A stretch of DNA of 64,000 nt from Leifsonia soli (GTDB lineage: Bacteria; Actinomycetota; Actinomycetes; Actinomycetales; Microbacteriaceae), in the NCBI RefSeq assembly GCF_013408745.1, contig NZ_JACCBJ010000001.1, forward strand, positions 1,178,001 through 1,242,000. The letters are read 5' to 3'. Both the position numbers and the translations under genes were made by a program. The notes beneath the pieces are model-generated. The model did no database searches. It was not told where the DNA came from and was given only the letters and a program-made list of their open reading frames with translations. Positions 22,693-30,689 of the stretch are shown here, one piece after another (position 1 is the first letter of the stretch; the number at the start of each line of letters is the position of its first letter).

Positions 22693-22717
22693 GAGTTGCG
22701 ACATGATGTCGCAACTC
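22693..22717 (-). terminator. Hairpin after polA
   Basis: A near-perfect palindrome (GAGTTGCGACAT, 22693-22704; ATGTCGCAACTC, 22706-22717) starts 2 nt beyond the polA stop. The effective stem is about 10 bp with a 5-nt loop. Confidence 0.65.
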
Positions 22718-22719
22718 GG

Positions 22720-25392
22720 TCAGTGCGCGGCGGCGTCCCAGTTGGAGCCGCGGCCGACCTGCACGTCGAGCGGCACGCGGAGGTCGGCGGCGCCGGCCAT
22801 GCGGGCGCGCACGATCGCCTCCAGGGCGTCCCACTCCCCCGGAGCCACCTCGAAGATGAGCTCGTCGTGCACCTGCAGCAGCATGTGAGACTCGAGGCTC
22901 TGGTCGATCATGTCGCCGGCGATCCCGAGCATGGCGACTTTCATGATGTCGGCCGCCGAGCCCTGGATGGGCGCGTTCAGCGCCTGCCGCTCCGCGTTCT
23001 CCCGGAGCACCCGATTGGTCGACGTCAGGTCGGCGAACGGTCGACGGCGGCCGAAGATGGTCTCGGTGAAACCGTCGACACGCGCCTGCTCCACGACGTT
23101 GCGCAGGTAGTCGCGCACCGCACCGAACCGCTCGAAGTAGTCGGTCATCAGCTGGCGCGCCTCGGAGGTCTCGATGCGCAGCTGCTTCGAGAGGCCGAAC
23201 GCGCTCAGGCCGTAGGCGAGGCCGTACGACATCGCCTTCACCTTGGTGCGCATGGCGGACGTGACCTCGGACGGGTCGACGCCGAACACGCGGGCGCCGA
23301 CGAACCGGTGCAGGTCCTCCCCCGCGTTGAACGCCTCGATCAGGCCGGGGTCTTCCGACAGGTGCGCCATGATCCGCATCTCGATCTGCGAGTAGTCGGC
23401 CGTGAGCAGCGTCTCGAAGCCATCGCCGTGCCGGAACGCCGAGCGGATCTCGCGCCCCTCCTCCGTGCGGATCGGGATGTTCTGCAGGTTCGGATCGTTC
23501 GACGAGATGCGGCCGGTGCTCGTGCCGGTCTGGTCGTACGTCGTGTGGATGCGGCCGTCGCCCTCGACGGAGCGCTCCAGCGTCTCCACGATCTGCTTCA
23601 GCTTGGTGGCGTCGCGGTGCTGCAGCAGCAGGCCGAGGAAGGGATGCGGGTTCTTCTCCTGCAGGTCGGCGAGCGATCCGGCGTCGGTCGAATAGCCGGT
23701 CTTCGTCGCGCGCGTCTTCGGCATCCCGAGCTCCTCGAACAGCACCTGCTGGAGCTGCTTCGGCGAGCCGAGATTGATCTCGTGGCCGATCTGCGCGTAC
23801 GCCTGCGCGGCGTAGTCGTTGGCCTTGTCGGTGAGCTCTCCGCGGAGCCGGGCGAGCACCTCGGAGTCCATGGCGACGCCGGTGAGCTCCATCTCGGCGA
23901 GCACGGCGACGAGCGGCAGCTCGATGTCGTCGAGCACCGCGCGCGTGCCATCGTCGAGGGCGATCATCTGCCCCTCGGCGACCCGGCGGATGTACCACGC
24001 CTCGGTCGCGGGGCTCACGGCGTCGTTGATCGGGACGAGCTGGTTCGGGTCCGAGACCGGGAGCGTCTCGCCGAGGACCTCGTACACCTGCTCGGCCAGC
24101 GACTGCGGGGCGGCACCGGGCTTCACGAGCCAGGAGGCGATGCGCGTGTCGAACGCCAGCCCGTCGACCACGAAACCGGCCCGGCTGAGCGCCTTGAACT
24201 GCGGCTTCGCGTGGAAGAAGTACTTGGGCGCGCTACTCGCGAGCCACTGCTCGAGCGCTTCGTAGTCCTTCCGGCCGGCGACCCACGGCACGTACACCGT
24301 GTCGTCGGCGGCGGCCAGACCGAAGCCCGTGATGCCCGCAGGCCCGAGCTCCAGCTGGACGGCGACCGCCGCGCCGTCGGCGGACGCGCGGGACAGCCAG
24401 TTCGCGAGCTCCTCGTCGACCATCGTGCGGACGGCCGGAGCGCTCACGGCGCCGGCGTCGCCGACCTCGACAGCGGACGCGGCGCCGTCGAGCATGCCCT
24501 CTTCGGCCGCGGTCTTCATCAGGCGGTCGAGCAGGGTCTTGAACTGGAGCCGCGCGAAGATGTCGCGCACCGCGTTCTCGTTCAGCGGCTTGCGCTCCAG
24601 GTCGTCGAGCGCGACGGGGAGCTCCACGTCGTCGAGCAGCTGGTTGAGCCGGCGGTTGCGGAGTGCGTTCTCCTTCTGGTCGCGGAGGTTCTGCCCGACC
24701 ACGCCCGTGATCTCGTCGGCGTGCTCGACGATGTTCGCGACCGTTCCGTACTTCTGCACCCACTTGACGGCGGTCTTCTCGCCGACCTTGTCGATGCCGA
24801 TCAGGTTGTCGCTCGTCTCGCCGACCAGGGCGGCGATCTCGGGGTACTGGTGCGGTTCGATGCCGTACTTCTCGCGCACGGCCGCCGGGTCGTACACCTT
24901 CAGCTCGGAGACTCCGCGCACGTTCGGGTACAGCAGGGTCACGTCGTCGTTGACCAGCTGGATGGTGTCGCGGTCGCCCGAGACGAGGAGGACGCGGTAC
25001 CCCTCGTCCACCCCGCGGCGGGCGAGCGTCGCGAGGATGTCGTCGGCCTCGTAGTCCTCTTTCGCGATGGTCGTGACGTTCATCGCGTGGAGCGCCTCTT
25101 CGAGCAGCGGGACCTGGCCGGCGAACTCTGACGGCGTCTCGCCGCGCGTGCCCTTGTACTCCGGGTACTCGCGCGTGCGGAACGAGTAGCGGGAGATGTC
25201 GAACGCGACCGCGATGTGGGTCGGCTTCTGCTGCTGGAGCAGGTTGATGAACATCGCGATGAAGCCGTGGATCGCGTTCGTGTGCTGACCCTCGCGGTTG
25301 ACGAAGCTGTCCACCGGAAGCGCGTAGAAGGCCCGGAAAGCGAGCGAATGGCCGTCGATCACGAGGAGGGTAGGCTTTTCGGAGTCTGACAC
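22720..25392 (-). CDS. polA: DNA polymerase I
   Basis: Repair and Okazaki-fragment polymerase. The product has 890 residues: N-terminal 5'-3' exonuclease (LLVIDGHSLAFRAF... EADDILAT... GDRDTIQL), a 3'-5' exonuclease-like middle domain, and a C-terminal polymerase with motif A DYSQIEMRI, motif B KAMSYGLAYG and motif C VHDELIFEV. The proofreading acidic residues are missing: the usual DxE strand reads VQLELG. Editing is therefore probably lost, as in other actinobacteria. The start is GTG at 25392 with TAGGCT 6 nt upstream (leaderless). Confidence 0.97.
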   Translation of the reverse strand: MSDSEKPTLLVIDGHSLAFRAFYALPVDSFVNREGQHTNAIHGFIAMFINLLQQQKPTHIAVAFDISRYSFRTREYPEYKGTRGETPSEFAGQVPLLEEALHAMNVTTIAKEDYEADDILATLARRGVDEGYRVLLVSGDRDTIQLVNDDVTLLYPNVRGVSELKVYDPAAVREKYGIEPHQYPEIAALVGETSDNLIGIDKVGEKTAVKWVQKYGTVANIVEHADEITGVVGQNLRDQKENALRNRRLNQLLDDVELPVALDDLERKPLNENAVRDIFARLQFKTLLDRLMKTAAEEGMLDGAASAVEVGDAGAVSAPAVRTMVDEELANWLSRASADGAAVAVQLELGPAGITGFGLAAADDTVYVPWVAGRKDYEALEQWLASSAPKYFFHAKPQFKALSRAGFVVDGLAFDTRIASWLVKPGAAPQSLAEQVYEVLGETLPVSDPNQLVPINDAVSPATEAWYIRRVAEGQMIALDDGTRAVLDDIELPLVAVLAEMELTGVAMDSEVLARLRGELTDKANDYAAQAYAQIGHEINLGSPKQLQQVLFEELGMPKTRATKTGYSTDAGSLADLQEKNPHPFLGLLLQHRDATKLKQIVETLERSVEGDGRIHTTYDQTGTSTGRISSNDPNLQNIPIRTEEGREIRSAFRHGDGFETLLTADYSQIEMRIMAHLSEDPGLIEAFNAGEDLHRFVGARVFGVDPSEVTSAMRTKVKAMSYGLAYGLSAFGLSKQLRIETSEARQLMTDYFERFGAVRDYLRNVVEQARVDGFTETIFGRRRPFADLTSTNRVLRENAERQALNAPIQGSAADIMKVAMLGIAGDMIDQSLESHMLLQVHDELIFEVAPGEWDALEAIVRARMAGAADLRVPLDVQVGRGSNWDAAAH

Positions 25393-25398
25393 CAGGCA

Positions 25399-25404
25399 AG
25401 CCTA
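25399..25404 (-). promoter_or_regulatory. Leaderless -10 of polA
   Basis: Minus-strand TAGGCT ends 6 nt before the polA GTG at 25392. polA and the thioesterase diverge from this 58-nt gap. Confidence 0.6.
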
Positions 25405-25450
25405 CAAGGGGCCGGTGACAGTCCAGACGACCCGTCGAGAGAGGCCGAGG

Positions 25451-25855
25451 ATGACCGAAGACGCGCTCGCGTACGTGCAGCAGAGAGGGCTCGGCCGGCT
25501 GGCCGAGAAGATGGGCATCGAGATCATCGAGTTCAGCGTTGAGCGCTCCGTCGCGCGCATGCCCGTCGAGGGGAATACCCAGCCTGCTGACCTCCTGCAC
25601 GGCGGCGCGTACGTCGTCCTCGGCGAGTCTCTCGGCTCGATGTCGGCCAACCTCTACGCCGGCGAAGGGCGCCTGGCGGTCGGCATCGAGATCAACGCAT
25701 CGCACACCCGGTCGGCCACGAGCGGCTACGTCACCGGCGTGTGCACGCCCATCCACCTGGGCCGGACGCTGACGACGCACGAGATCGCGGTCACCGATGA
25801 TCAGGGGCGCCGCTGCTCCACGATCCGCATCACGAACCTGATCAAAGACCTGTGA
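25451..25855 (+). CDS. Hotdog-fold acyl-CoA thioesterase (PaaI-like)
   Basis: Probably hydrolyses acyl-CoA thioesters; substrate unknown. The product has 134 residues. The catalytic hotdog signature is visible: Asn42 in the NTQP turn, HGG at residues 50-52 and the GESLGS helix with Glu59. The ATG at 25451 has AGAGAGG 6 nt upstream; an in-frame GTG at 25415 has a poorer site. It is divergent from polA and convergent with the ANTAR regulator gene. Confidence 0.9.
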   Translation: MTEDALAYVQQRGLGRLAEKMGIEIIEFSVERSVARMPVEGNTQPADLLHGGAYVVLGESLGSMSANLYAGEGRLAVGIEINASHTRSATSGYVTGVCTPIHLGRTLTTHEIAVTDDQGRRCSTIRITNLIKDL

Positions 25856-25859
25856 CAGG

Positions 25860-25912
25860 ATTCGTCACGAATGGTCGCCATTCGTGACGAATGGCGACCA
25901 TTCGTGACGAAT
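25860..25912. terminator. 53-bp symmetric palindrome of three 13-mers
   Basis: ATTCGTCACGAAT, ATTCGTGACGAAT and ATTCGTGACGAAT are separated by GGTCGCC and its complement GGCGACC. The outer 20-nt arms (25860-25879 and 25893-25912) are perfectly complementary and the central 13-mer is itself almost palindromic. It lies 4 nt after the thioesterase stop and 11 nt beyond the stop of the convergent regulator gene, so a bidirectional terminator is the natural reading. Confidence 0.8.
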
Positions 25913-25923
25913 CGCGGCGCGCC

Positions 25924-26529
25924 TTACTTCTTGGGCGCGAGCTGCTCGATGATCGCCTGGGCGACGTCGTGCATGGTGAGGCGGCGGTCCATCGACGCCT
26001 TCTGGATCCAGCGGAACGCCTCCGGCTCGCTGAGGCCCATCTTCTCGTTGAGCAGGCCCTTGGCGCGGTCGACGAGCTTGCGGGTCTCGAAGCGCTGCAC
26101 CATGTCGGATACCTCGGCCTCCAGCGCGATGATCTGCTGGTAGCGGGCGAGAGCGATCTCGATGGCGGGCAGGAGGTCGTTCGGCGTGAACGGCTTCACA
26201 ACGTAGGCGAGCGCTCCGGCCTCGGTCGCCCGCTCGACGAGCTCCTTCTGGCTGAACGCGGTCAGCAGCACGACGGGCGCGATGTGGTCCTTCGACAGGC
26301 GCTCCGCGGCGGAGATGCCGTCGAGCTGCGGCATCTTGACGTCCATGATGACCAGATCGGGCCGCAGCTCGGTCGCGAGCGCGACCGCCGTCTCGCCGTC
26401 ACCGGCCTCTCCGACGACCTCGAAACCGTTGTCGCGCAGGATCTCGACGATGTCGAGGCGGATGAGCGATTCGTCCTCCGCCACGACGACGCGACGGGGT
26501 GCGGTGGGGGTGGATTCCTGGTCAGTCAC
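25924..26529 (-). CDS. pdtaR: ANTAR-domain response regulator (PdtaR-like)
   Basis: Receiver plus RNA-binding ANTAR antiterminator. The product has 201 residues. Receiver residues are intact: Glu18/Asp19, phosphoacceptor Asp63, Thr90 and Lys112. The ANTAR helices span about 135-196 (KLVDRAKGLLNEKMGLSE, then EAFRWIQKASMDRR). This matches M. tuberculosis Rv1626 (PdtaR), which also lies near polA. The cognate kinase PdtaS is not in the window. GTG start at 26529 with TAGGCT 7 nt upstream. Confidence 0.92.
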   Translation of the reverse strand: MTDQESTPTAPRRVVVAEDESLIRLDIVEILRDNGFEVVGEAGDGETAVALATELRPDLVIMDVKMPQLDGISAAERLSKDHIAPVVLLTAFSQKELVERATEAGALAYVVKPFTPNDLLPAIEIALARYQQIIALEAEVSDMVQRFETRKLVDRAKGLLNEKMGLSEPEAFRWIQKASMDRRLTMHDVAQAIIEQLAPKK

Positions 26530-26536
26530 GTCCGAA

Positions 26537-26542
26537 AGCCTA
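26537..26542 (-). promoter_or_regulatory. Leaderless -10 of pdtaR
   Basis: Minus-strand TAGGCT ends 7 nt before the GTG at 26529. Confidence 0.5.
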
Positions 26543-26567
26543 CGGTATTCTTCAGGGGTTGTTGTGC

Positions 26568-26650
26568 GCCGCTGTGGCGGAATGGCAGACGCGGAGCACT
26601 CAAAATGCTTTGTCCGGAAGGGCGTGTGGGTTCGAGTCCCACCAGCGGCA
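26568..26650 (+). tRNA. tRNA-Leu (anticodon CAA)
   Basis: 83 nt. The acceptor stem pairs GCCGCTG (26568-26574) with CAGCGGC (26643-26649), discriminator A at 26650. The anticodon loop CTCAAAA gives anticodon CAA (decodes UUG). A long variable arm (class II) is present and the T-loop TTCGAGT is intact. CCA is not encoded. Confidence 0.96.
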
Positions 26651-26655
26651 CGACT

Positions 26656-27156
26656 TCAGATGCGGGCGCCGACCACGGTCGCGGCGAACCGCCTGGCACG
26701 GTCGGCGAGGCCGGAGACGCGGTCCTCGGCCACCCGGTCGGCGTCGAACCCGACATACGACGGAGGCGGCGTGCGCCGAACGTTGGCGCTGCACTCGAAC
26801 GCACCGCAGACCAGCGTGCCGACCGTGTCGCCGTTGCGGCCGGGCTGACCGGCGCGGCGCGCCGACCAGAACCAGACGTCGTTGGTGAGGTGCACATCCT
26901 GGCACCAGCCGCACATCGACGGCGCATGCGACCGCATGGAGGCCTCTGACGCGCGCAGCACGATGCCGACGGGGCCGTCCGCCGTCGGGATGACGACGTA
27001 GCCGCGCTGCGGGAGCCGCGGGTCGCGCCAGCCGAGGTACTCGCGTCTGGCCCAGTCCACCTCGTGCAACCCGGGCGGGAGCGGAAGCTCTTCCGCTTCG
27101 CTGCGGGAGCAGTTGACGAACGACTCGCGGATCTGCTGCGGGCTCAGGATCTCCAT
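26656..27156 (-). CDS. FBP-domain (EF-G-binding, treble-clef zinc finger) protein
   Basis: The product has 166 residues. The C-terminal half has the FBP_C treble-clef zinc-binding cysteines: CGWC near residue 79 and VCGAFEC near residue 112. The family resembles the fusidic-acid-resistance protein FusB that binds EF-G; whether this one gives resistance cannot be said. The ATG at 27156 is supported by GGAGGAGGAGGTG just upstream. It ends 5 nt from the tRNA-Leu gene, on the other strand. Confidence 0.85.
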   Translation of the reverse strand: MEILSPQQIRESFVNCSRSEAEELPLPPGLHEVDWARREYLGWRDPRLPQRGYVVIPTADGPVGIVLRASEASMRSHAPSMCGWCQDVHLTNDVWFWSARRAGQPGRNGDTVGTLVCGAFECSANVRRTPPPSYVGFDADRVAEDRVSGLADRARRFAATVVGARI

Positions 27157-27228
27157 GCGCACCTCCTCCTCCCATGCTCGCACAGGATCGGCGCGTCTCC
27201 GCTTGACCCTGCCCCCGTGGTCAGGGCT

Positions 27229-27234
27229 TAGCGT
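27229..27234 (+). promoter_or_regulatory. Leaderless -10 of the thioredoxin gene
   Basis: TAGCGT ends 6 nt before the ATG at 27241. A TTGACC at 27203-27208 is a plausible -35, with a long 20-nt spacer. Confidence 0.6.
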
Positions 27235-27240
27235 GCTCGC

Positions 27241-27564
27241 ATGACCACGATCGAGAGCGTCACCGACGCCACTTTCCCGGAGGCCGTGCTCGCCGCGCCC
27301 GGCACCACCGTCGTCGAGTTCTGGGCGGAATGGTGCGGCCCGTGCCGTGCGCTCGGCCCTATCCTGCAGCAGCTGCAGGACGAGCACGCCGACCGCATCC
27401 GCATCGTCAAGATCAACGCGGACGAGAACATGGAGAGCACGGTCGCCTACAAGGCGCTGGCCCTCCCGGTGATGAAGGTGTTCCGCGACGGCGAGGTGGT
27501 GAAGACCATCATCGGGGCGAAGCCGAAGCCCGCGATGGAGCTGGAGCTCGCGCCGTTCCTCTGA
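27241..27564 (+). CDS. trxA: Thioredoxin
   Basis: Dithiol-disulfide exchange protein of 107 residues with the canonical active site WCGPC (Cys32, Cys35), cis-Pro in ALPVMKVF, and FWAEW before the active site. No signal peptide, so cytoplasmic. It is a monocistronic gene, convergent with the MBL-fold gene; which thioredoxin paralogue it is cannot be told from the window. Confidence 0.93.
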   Translation: MTTIESVTDATFPEAVLAAPGTTVVEFWAEWCGPCRALGPILQQLQDEHADRIRIVKINADENMESTVAYKALALPVMKVFRDGEVVKTIIGAKPKPAMELELAPFL

Positions 27565-27585
27565 GCGGCGTGCTCCGGCCGCCTG

Positions 27586-28410
27586 TCAGGTGAGGTGGTC
27601 GAACGCCCCGCTGACCCACCCGATGTAGCGGTCGGCCGAGCGCAGCACCGCGTCGCGCGCCTCCCGCGGGATGACGTTGCCCAGGTTGCCGTACATCCGG
27701 TCGAAGGGGCGGTCGCAGACCGTGTCGGCGATCCGCCGGACGACGGCGGCGGAGAGCGGGATGTCGTTGGGGAAGCTGCGCTGGAACGTCCCCCACCGCT
27801 GCGACGGCCCGGGGAAGACCGTGTCCCCGCTGAGCACGACGCCGCGGTCCCAGTGCACGACAGCGCTCCCGGGGAAGTGCCCTCCGACCGTGCGCAGCAG
27901 GACGCCGGGGAGCACCTCCTCCTCTCCCGTCCACGACTGGATGGCCGGGTCGTCGCGCTGCACCCAGTGGCGGTCGGCCGCGTTGACGAGCACCGGCGGG
28001 TCGCCGAGCATCCGCGACCAGGTCACCTGCGCGCCGAACATGTGCGGGTGGCTGGTCGCGATGACGGCGACCCCGCCGAGGTCCTGCACCGCAGCGGCCG
28101 CGGCTTCGTCGACGTACCCGGGCGGGTCCCAGAGCAGGTTGCCGTCCGGGGTGCGCAGCAGAAGGCCCTGCTGGCCGATGCCCACCTTCGGCTCGCTGCG
28201 CAGCCCGTACAGGTCGGGCTCGAGCTCGGCGACCACGATGTGCTCGCCCTCGCGCTGCAACCGCTGCAGCGTCGTCCACTCCTGACCGGTCGGCGGCACG
28301 TACTGCCGTTCGTCCTCGCAGATCGGGCAGCGCTCGGGAGGCTCCTCCCCCGACGCCGTCATCCGGGGCACCGTCTCCACGGCACAGGTCGCACACAGCC
28401 ACTCCGCCAC
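27586..28410 (-). CDS. Metallo-beta-lactamase-fold protein with N-terminal zinc knuckle
   Basis: The product has 274 residues. The first 35 residues hold two CxxC pairs (Cys6/Cys9 and Cys28/Cys31), a rubredoxin/zinc-ribbon-like knuckle. The rest is an MBL fold with TSHPHMFG in place of HxHxDH, GGHFPGSAVVHW and LSGDTVF; the second Asp-His pair of the metal motif is replaced, so activity may differ from classic hydrolases. The GTG at 28410 is the only plausible start and follows TAGAGT by 7 nt. It diverges from the luciferase-like gene. Confidence 0.85.
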   Translation of the reverse strand: MAEWLCATCAVETVPRMTASGEEPPERCPICEDERQYVPPTGQEWTTLQRLQREGEHIVVAELEPDLYGLRSEPKVGIGQQGLLLRTPDGNLLWDPPGYVDEAAAAAVQDLGGVAVIATSHPHMFGAQVTWSRMLGDPPVLVNAADRHWVQRDDPAIQSWTGEEEVLPGVLLRTVGGHFPGSAVVHWDRGVVLSGDTVFPGPSQRWGTFQRSFPNDIPLSAAVVRRIADTVCDRPFDRMYGNLGNVIPREARDAVLRSADRYIGWVSGAFDHLT

Positions 28411-28417
28411 ACCCGGG

Positions 28418-28423
28418 ACTCTA
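28418..28423 (-). promoter_or_regulatory. Leaderless -10 of the MBL-fold gene
   Basis: Minus-strand TAGAGT ends 7 nt before the GTG at 28410. It faces away from the plus-strand -10 at 28435-28440, so the two promoters overlap. Confidence 0.5.
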
Positions 28424-28434
28424 ACCCGACGGAA

Positions 28435-28440
28435 TAGGCT
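28435..28440 (+). promoter_or_regulatory. -10 of the luciferase-like gene
   Basis: TAGGCT is followed by a predicted short leader of under 20 nt that contains GGAG (28457-28460) ahead of the GTG at 28466. Confidence 0.5.
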
Positions 28441-28465
28441 GCGACCAGGACCGATTGGAGTGGAT

Positions 28466-29491
28466 GTGAAACGCATCGGGTTCCTCAGCTTCGGGCACTA
28501 CCAGCCCATCCCCGGCTCCGTGTCGCGTACTGCCGCGGACGCCCTCCACCAGGCGATCGACCTCGCCGTCGCCGCGGAGGAGCTCGGAGCCGACGGCGCG
28601 TTCTTCCGCGTGCACCACTTCGCGCCGCAGCTGGCGTCGCCGTTCCCGCTGCTCGCGGCCATCGGCGCGCGCACCTCGCGCATCGAGATCGGCACGGCCG
28701 TCATCGACATGCGCTACGAGAACCCGCTCTACATGGCAGAGGATGCGGCGGCGGCCGACCTGATCTCCGACGGCAGGCTGCAGCTCGGCGTCAGCCGCGG
28801 CTCACCCGAGACGGCGCTGCGCGGCTCCGAGTCGTTCGGCTACGTGCCCGCAGACGGCGAGACGGATGCGGACATGGCCCGGCGGCACACCGAGCTGTTC
28901 CGCGCGGCGATCGCCGGTGCGGGCGTCGCGGAGGCGAACCCGGCGATGACCGGCGGGCAGCGCGGCGCGCTGGCCATCGAGCCGCAGTCCCCCGGACTCG
29001 CCGACCGGATCTGGTGGGGCGCGGGCACCCGCGCGACGGCCGTGTGGGCGGCGGAGCAGGGCATGAACCTGATGAGCTCGACGCTGCTGACGGAGGACAC
29101 GGGCGTTCCGTTCTCCGACCTCCAGGCGGAGCAGCTGCAGCAGTACCGCGACGCCTGGGCGGCGGCCGGCTGGGAGCGCGAGCCCCGGGTGTCGGTCAGC
29201 CGCAGTATCCTGCCGATCACGACCGACCTCGACCGCCGCTACTTCGGAGCCTCCGCCCTCGCGGAGCGGCACGACCAGGTCGGCCACCTCGACGGCGGGC
29301 TGGCGCGCTTCGGCAAGAGCTACGTGGGCGAGCCGGAGCGGATCGTGGAGGAGCTGCGCGAGGATGCCGCGGTCGCGGACGCGGACACCCTGCTGGTGAC
29401 CGTCCCCAACCAGCTGGGCGTCGAATACAACGCCCACCTGCTGGAGACGATCGTCACCCAGATCGCTCCTGCGCTGGGCTGGCGCGACTGA
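28466..29491 (+). CDS. Luciferase-like (LLM class) flavin-dependent oxidoreductase
   Basis: Bacterial-luciferase-family flavoprotein, TIM barrel, 341 residues; the substrate is unknown and the flavin could be FMN or F420. Family segments include GADGAFFRVHHF, the IEIGTAVIDMRYENPLYMAEDAA strand-helix (shown here in parts), and DLISDGRLQLGVSRGSPE. I chose the GTG at 28466 because GGAG lies 5 nt upstream; the GTG at 28460 is an alternative two codons longer. It is a single gene. Confidence 0.9.
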   Translation: MKRIGFLSFGHYQPIPGSVSRTAADALHQAIDLAVAAEELGADGAFFRVHHFAPQLASPFPLLAAIGARTSRIEIGTAVIDMRYENPLYMAEDAAAADLISDGRLQLGVSRGSPETALRGSESFGYVPADGETDADMARRHTELFRAAIAGAGVAEANPAMTGGQRGALAIEPQSPGLADRIWWGAGTRATAVWAAEQGMNLMSSTLLTEDTGVPFSDLQAEQLQQYRDAWAAAGWEREPRVSVSRSILPITTDLDRRYFGASALAERHDQVGHLDGGLARFGKSYVGEPERIVEELREDAAVADADTLLVTVPNQLGVEYNAHLLETIVTQIAPALGWRD

Positions 29492-29645
29492 GAGGCGGCA
29501 CGGCGCCGGCACGCGCAACGCGACACACCACGCGGATCGTGTACCCCGAATGCGGCATAGACGTATTCCGGGATACTGCGATGATGGTCGTACCGCACAC
29601 CCGAATCTGCGGTGACCGTTCCGTTCCGCGATCTAAGGGTGTGCC

Positions 29646-30584
29646 ATGCGAGCTCCGACTCTCCGCTCAGCGATCACCTCTGCCGCGCTCGCACTCGTGG
29701 TGGGCGGCTCCCTCGTCGCCGCAGCCCCGGCGACCGCGGTGACGCAGCGCGTCGACGCGACATCGCCGACCTCGGCGATCAGCGGGATGTGGGCGTGGGG
29801 CAACCCGATCGACCCGGCAGAAGACGCGCGCGGCGAGGGGCTCCCGCAGTTCGAGCCGCAGGCGCTCGCCGAGTTCGCTGCCGCACACCACCTGCGCACC
29901 GTCTTCCTGTCCGTGCCGTGGGCGGCGGACGAGGGCCCCTTCGGCGTGTGGCTGACGGATGCCGTCGACGCCCTGCACGCCGCCGGCGTGGCCAAGGTGG
30001 CGGCCCTCGGCGGCGACCCCGCGTGGGCGAGCGATCCGTCGCTCGCGGCGACGTGGACCTCCGCGGCCCTGCGCGCGGCTCCCTTCGACGCGGTGCAGTT
30101 CGATGTCGAGCCGTGGGTGGTCTCGTCCGACGCTGAGCTCCCCGCCGTGGTCGCTCAGCTTCAGGCCATGTACGACGCGGCCCGCACGGCCGCGGGGTCC
30201 GTTCCGATCGGCGCCGACCTGCCCTGGTGGCTCGCGGCCAAGCCGCAGCCGGGAGGCGGTACGGCGTTCGACGCGCTGCTCCCTCACCTGAAGTCGGTCG
30301 CGATCGTGGCGTTCAGCGACCACGCGGCCGGGACCGACGGGATCGTGGCGCTCGCGAAGCCCGCGGCGACCGCGGCAGCCGCCAAGCGCATCCCGTTCAG
30401 CATCGGCGTCGAGACGGACACCCCCGAGGTCGCCGGCGGACCGGCCGCGACCTTCGGGGACGACAGCGCGGCCCTGCTCGAGGCCGAGACGGCGAAGGTG
30501 CGAACGGCCCTCGGCGGCCTGCGCGGCTACGGCGGCGTCACGGTCGAGCACCTCCTCAGCTGGCAGACCCTGCTCGCCCCCTGA
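29646..30584 (+). CDS. Secreted GH18-like protein, function unknown
   Basis: The product has 312 residues with a clear Sec signal peptide (positively charged start, hydrophobic stretch 8-25, APATA cleavage region near 27-31). The mature part looks like a TIM barrel. The segment DAVQFDVE (residues 148-155) fits the glycosyl-hydrolase family 18 motif DxxDxDxE except for Gln at the second Asp; Glu155 would be the acid/base. I do not recognise a close family, so glycosidase activity is an inference. No lipobox, so it is probably released. Confidence 0.78.
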   Translation: MRAPTLRSAITSAALALVVGGSLVAAAPATAVTQRVDATSPTSAISGMWAWGNPIDPAEDARGEGLPQFEPQALAEFAAAHHLRTVFLSVPWAADEGPFGVWLTDAVDALHAAGVAKVAALGGDPAWASDPSLAATWTSAALRAAPFDAVQFDVEPWVVSSDAELPAVVAQLQAMYDAARTAAGSVPIGADLPWWLAAKPQPGGGTAFDALLPHLKSVAIVAFSDHAAGTDGIVALAKPAATAAAAKRIPFSIGVETDTPEVAGGPAATFGDDSAALLEAETAKVRTALGGLRGYGGVTVEHLLSWQTLLAP

Positions 30585-30615
30585 CCTGACCCTCACCCCC
30601 GCCCACACCAGGAGC

Positions 30616-30671
30616 GAGGTGCTCGCAGGTGCGGCGGACACGCCGTGCGTGAGGGCAGGTGCGAGCACCTC
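30616..30671. terminator. Inverted repeat between convergent genes
   Basis: GAGGTGCTCGCA (30616-30627) and TGCGAGCACCTC (30660-30671) are perfect complements around a loop with its own inner stem (CGGCG-GACA-CGCCG). It lies between the secreted protein gene and the VOC gene, both ending here; probably a bidirectional terminator. Confidence 0.6.
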
Positions 30672-30689
30672 ACGGGATGCGAGCGTGCG

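Noticed and set aside
29492..29645. A small gene or RNA upstream of the secreted protein gene
   Set aside because: Only weak inverted repeats (ACCGCA with TGCGGT) and no coding signal; probably just promoter region.
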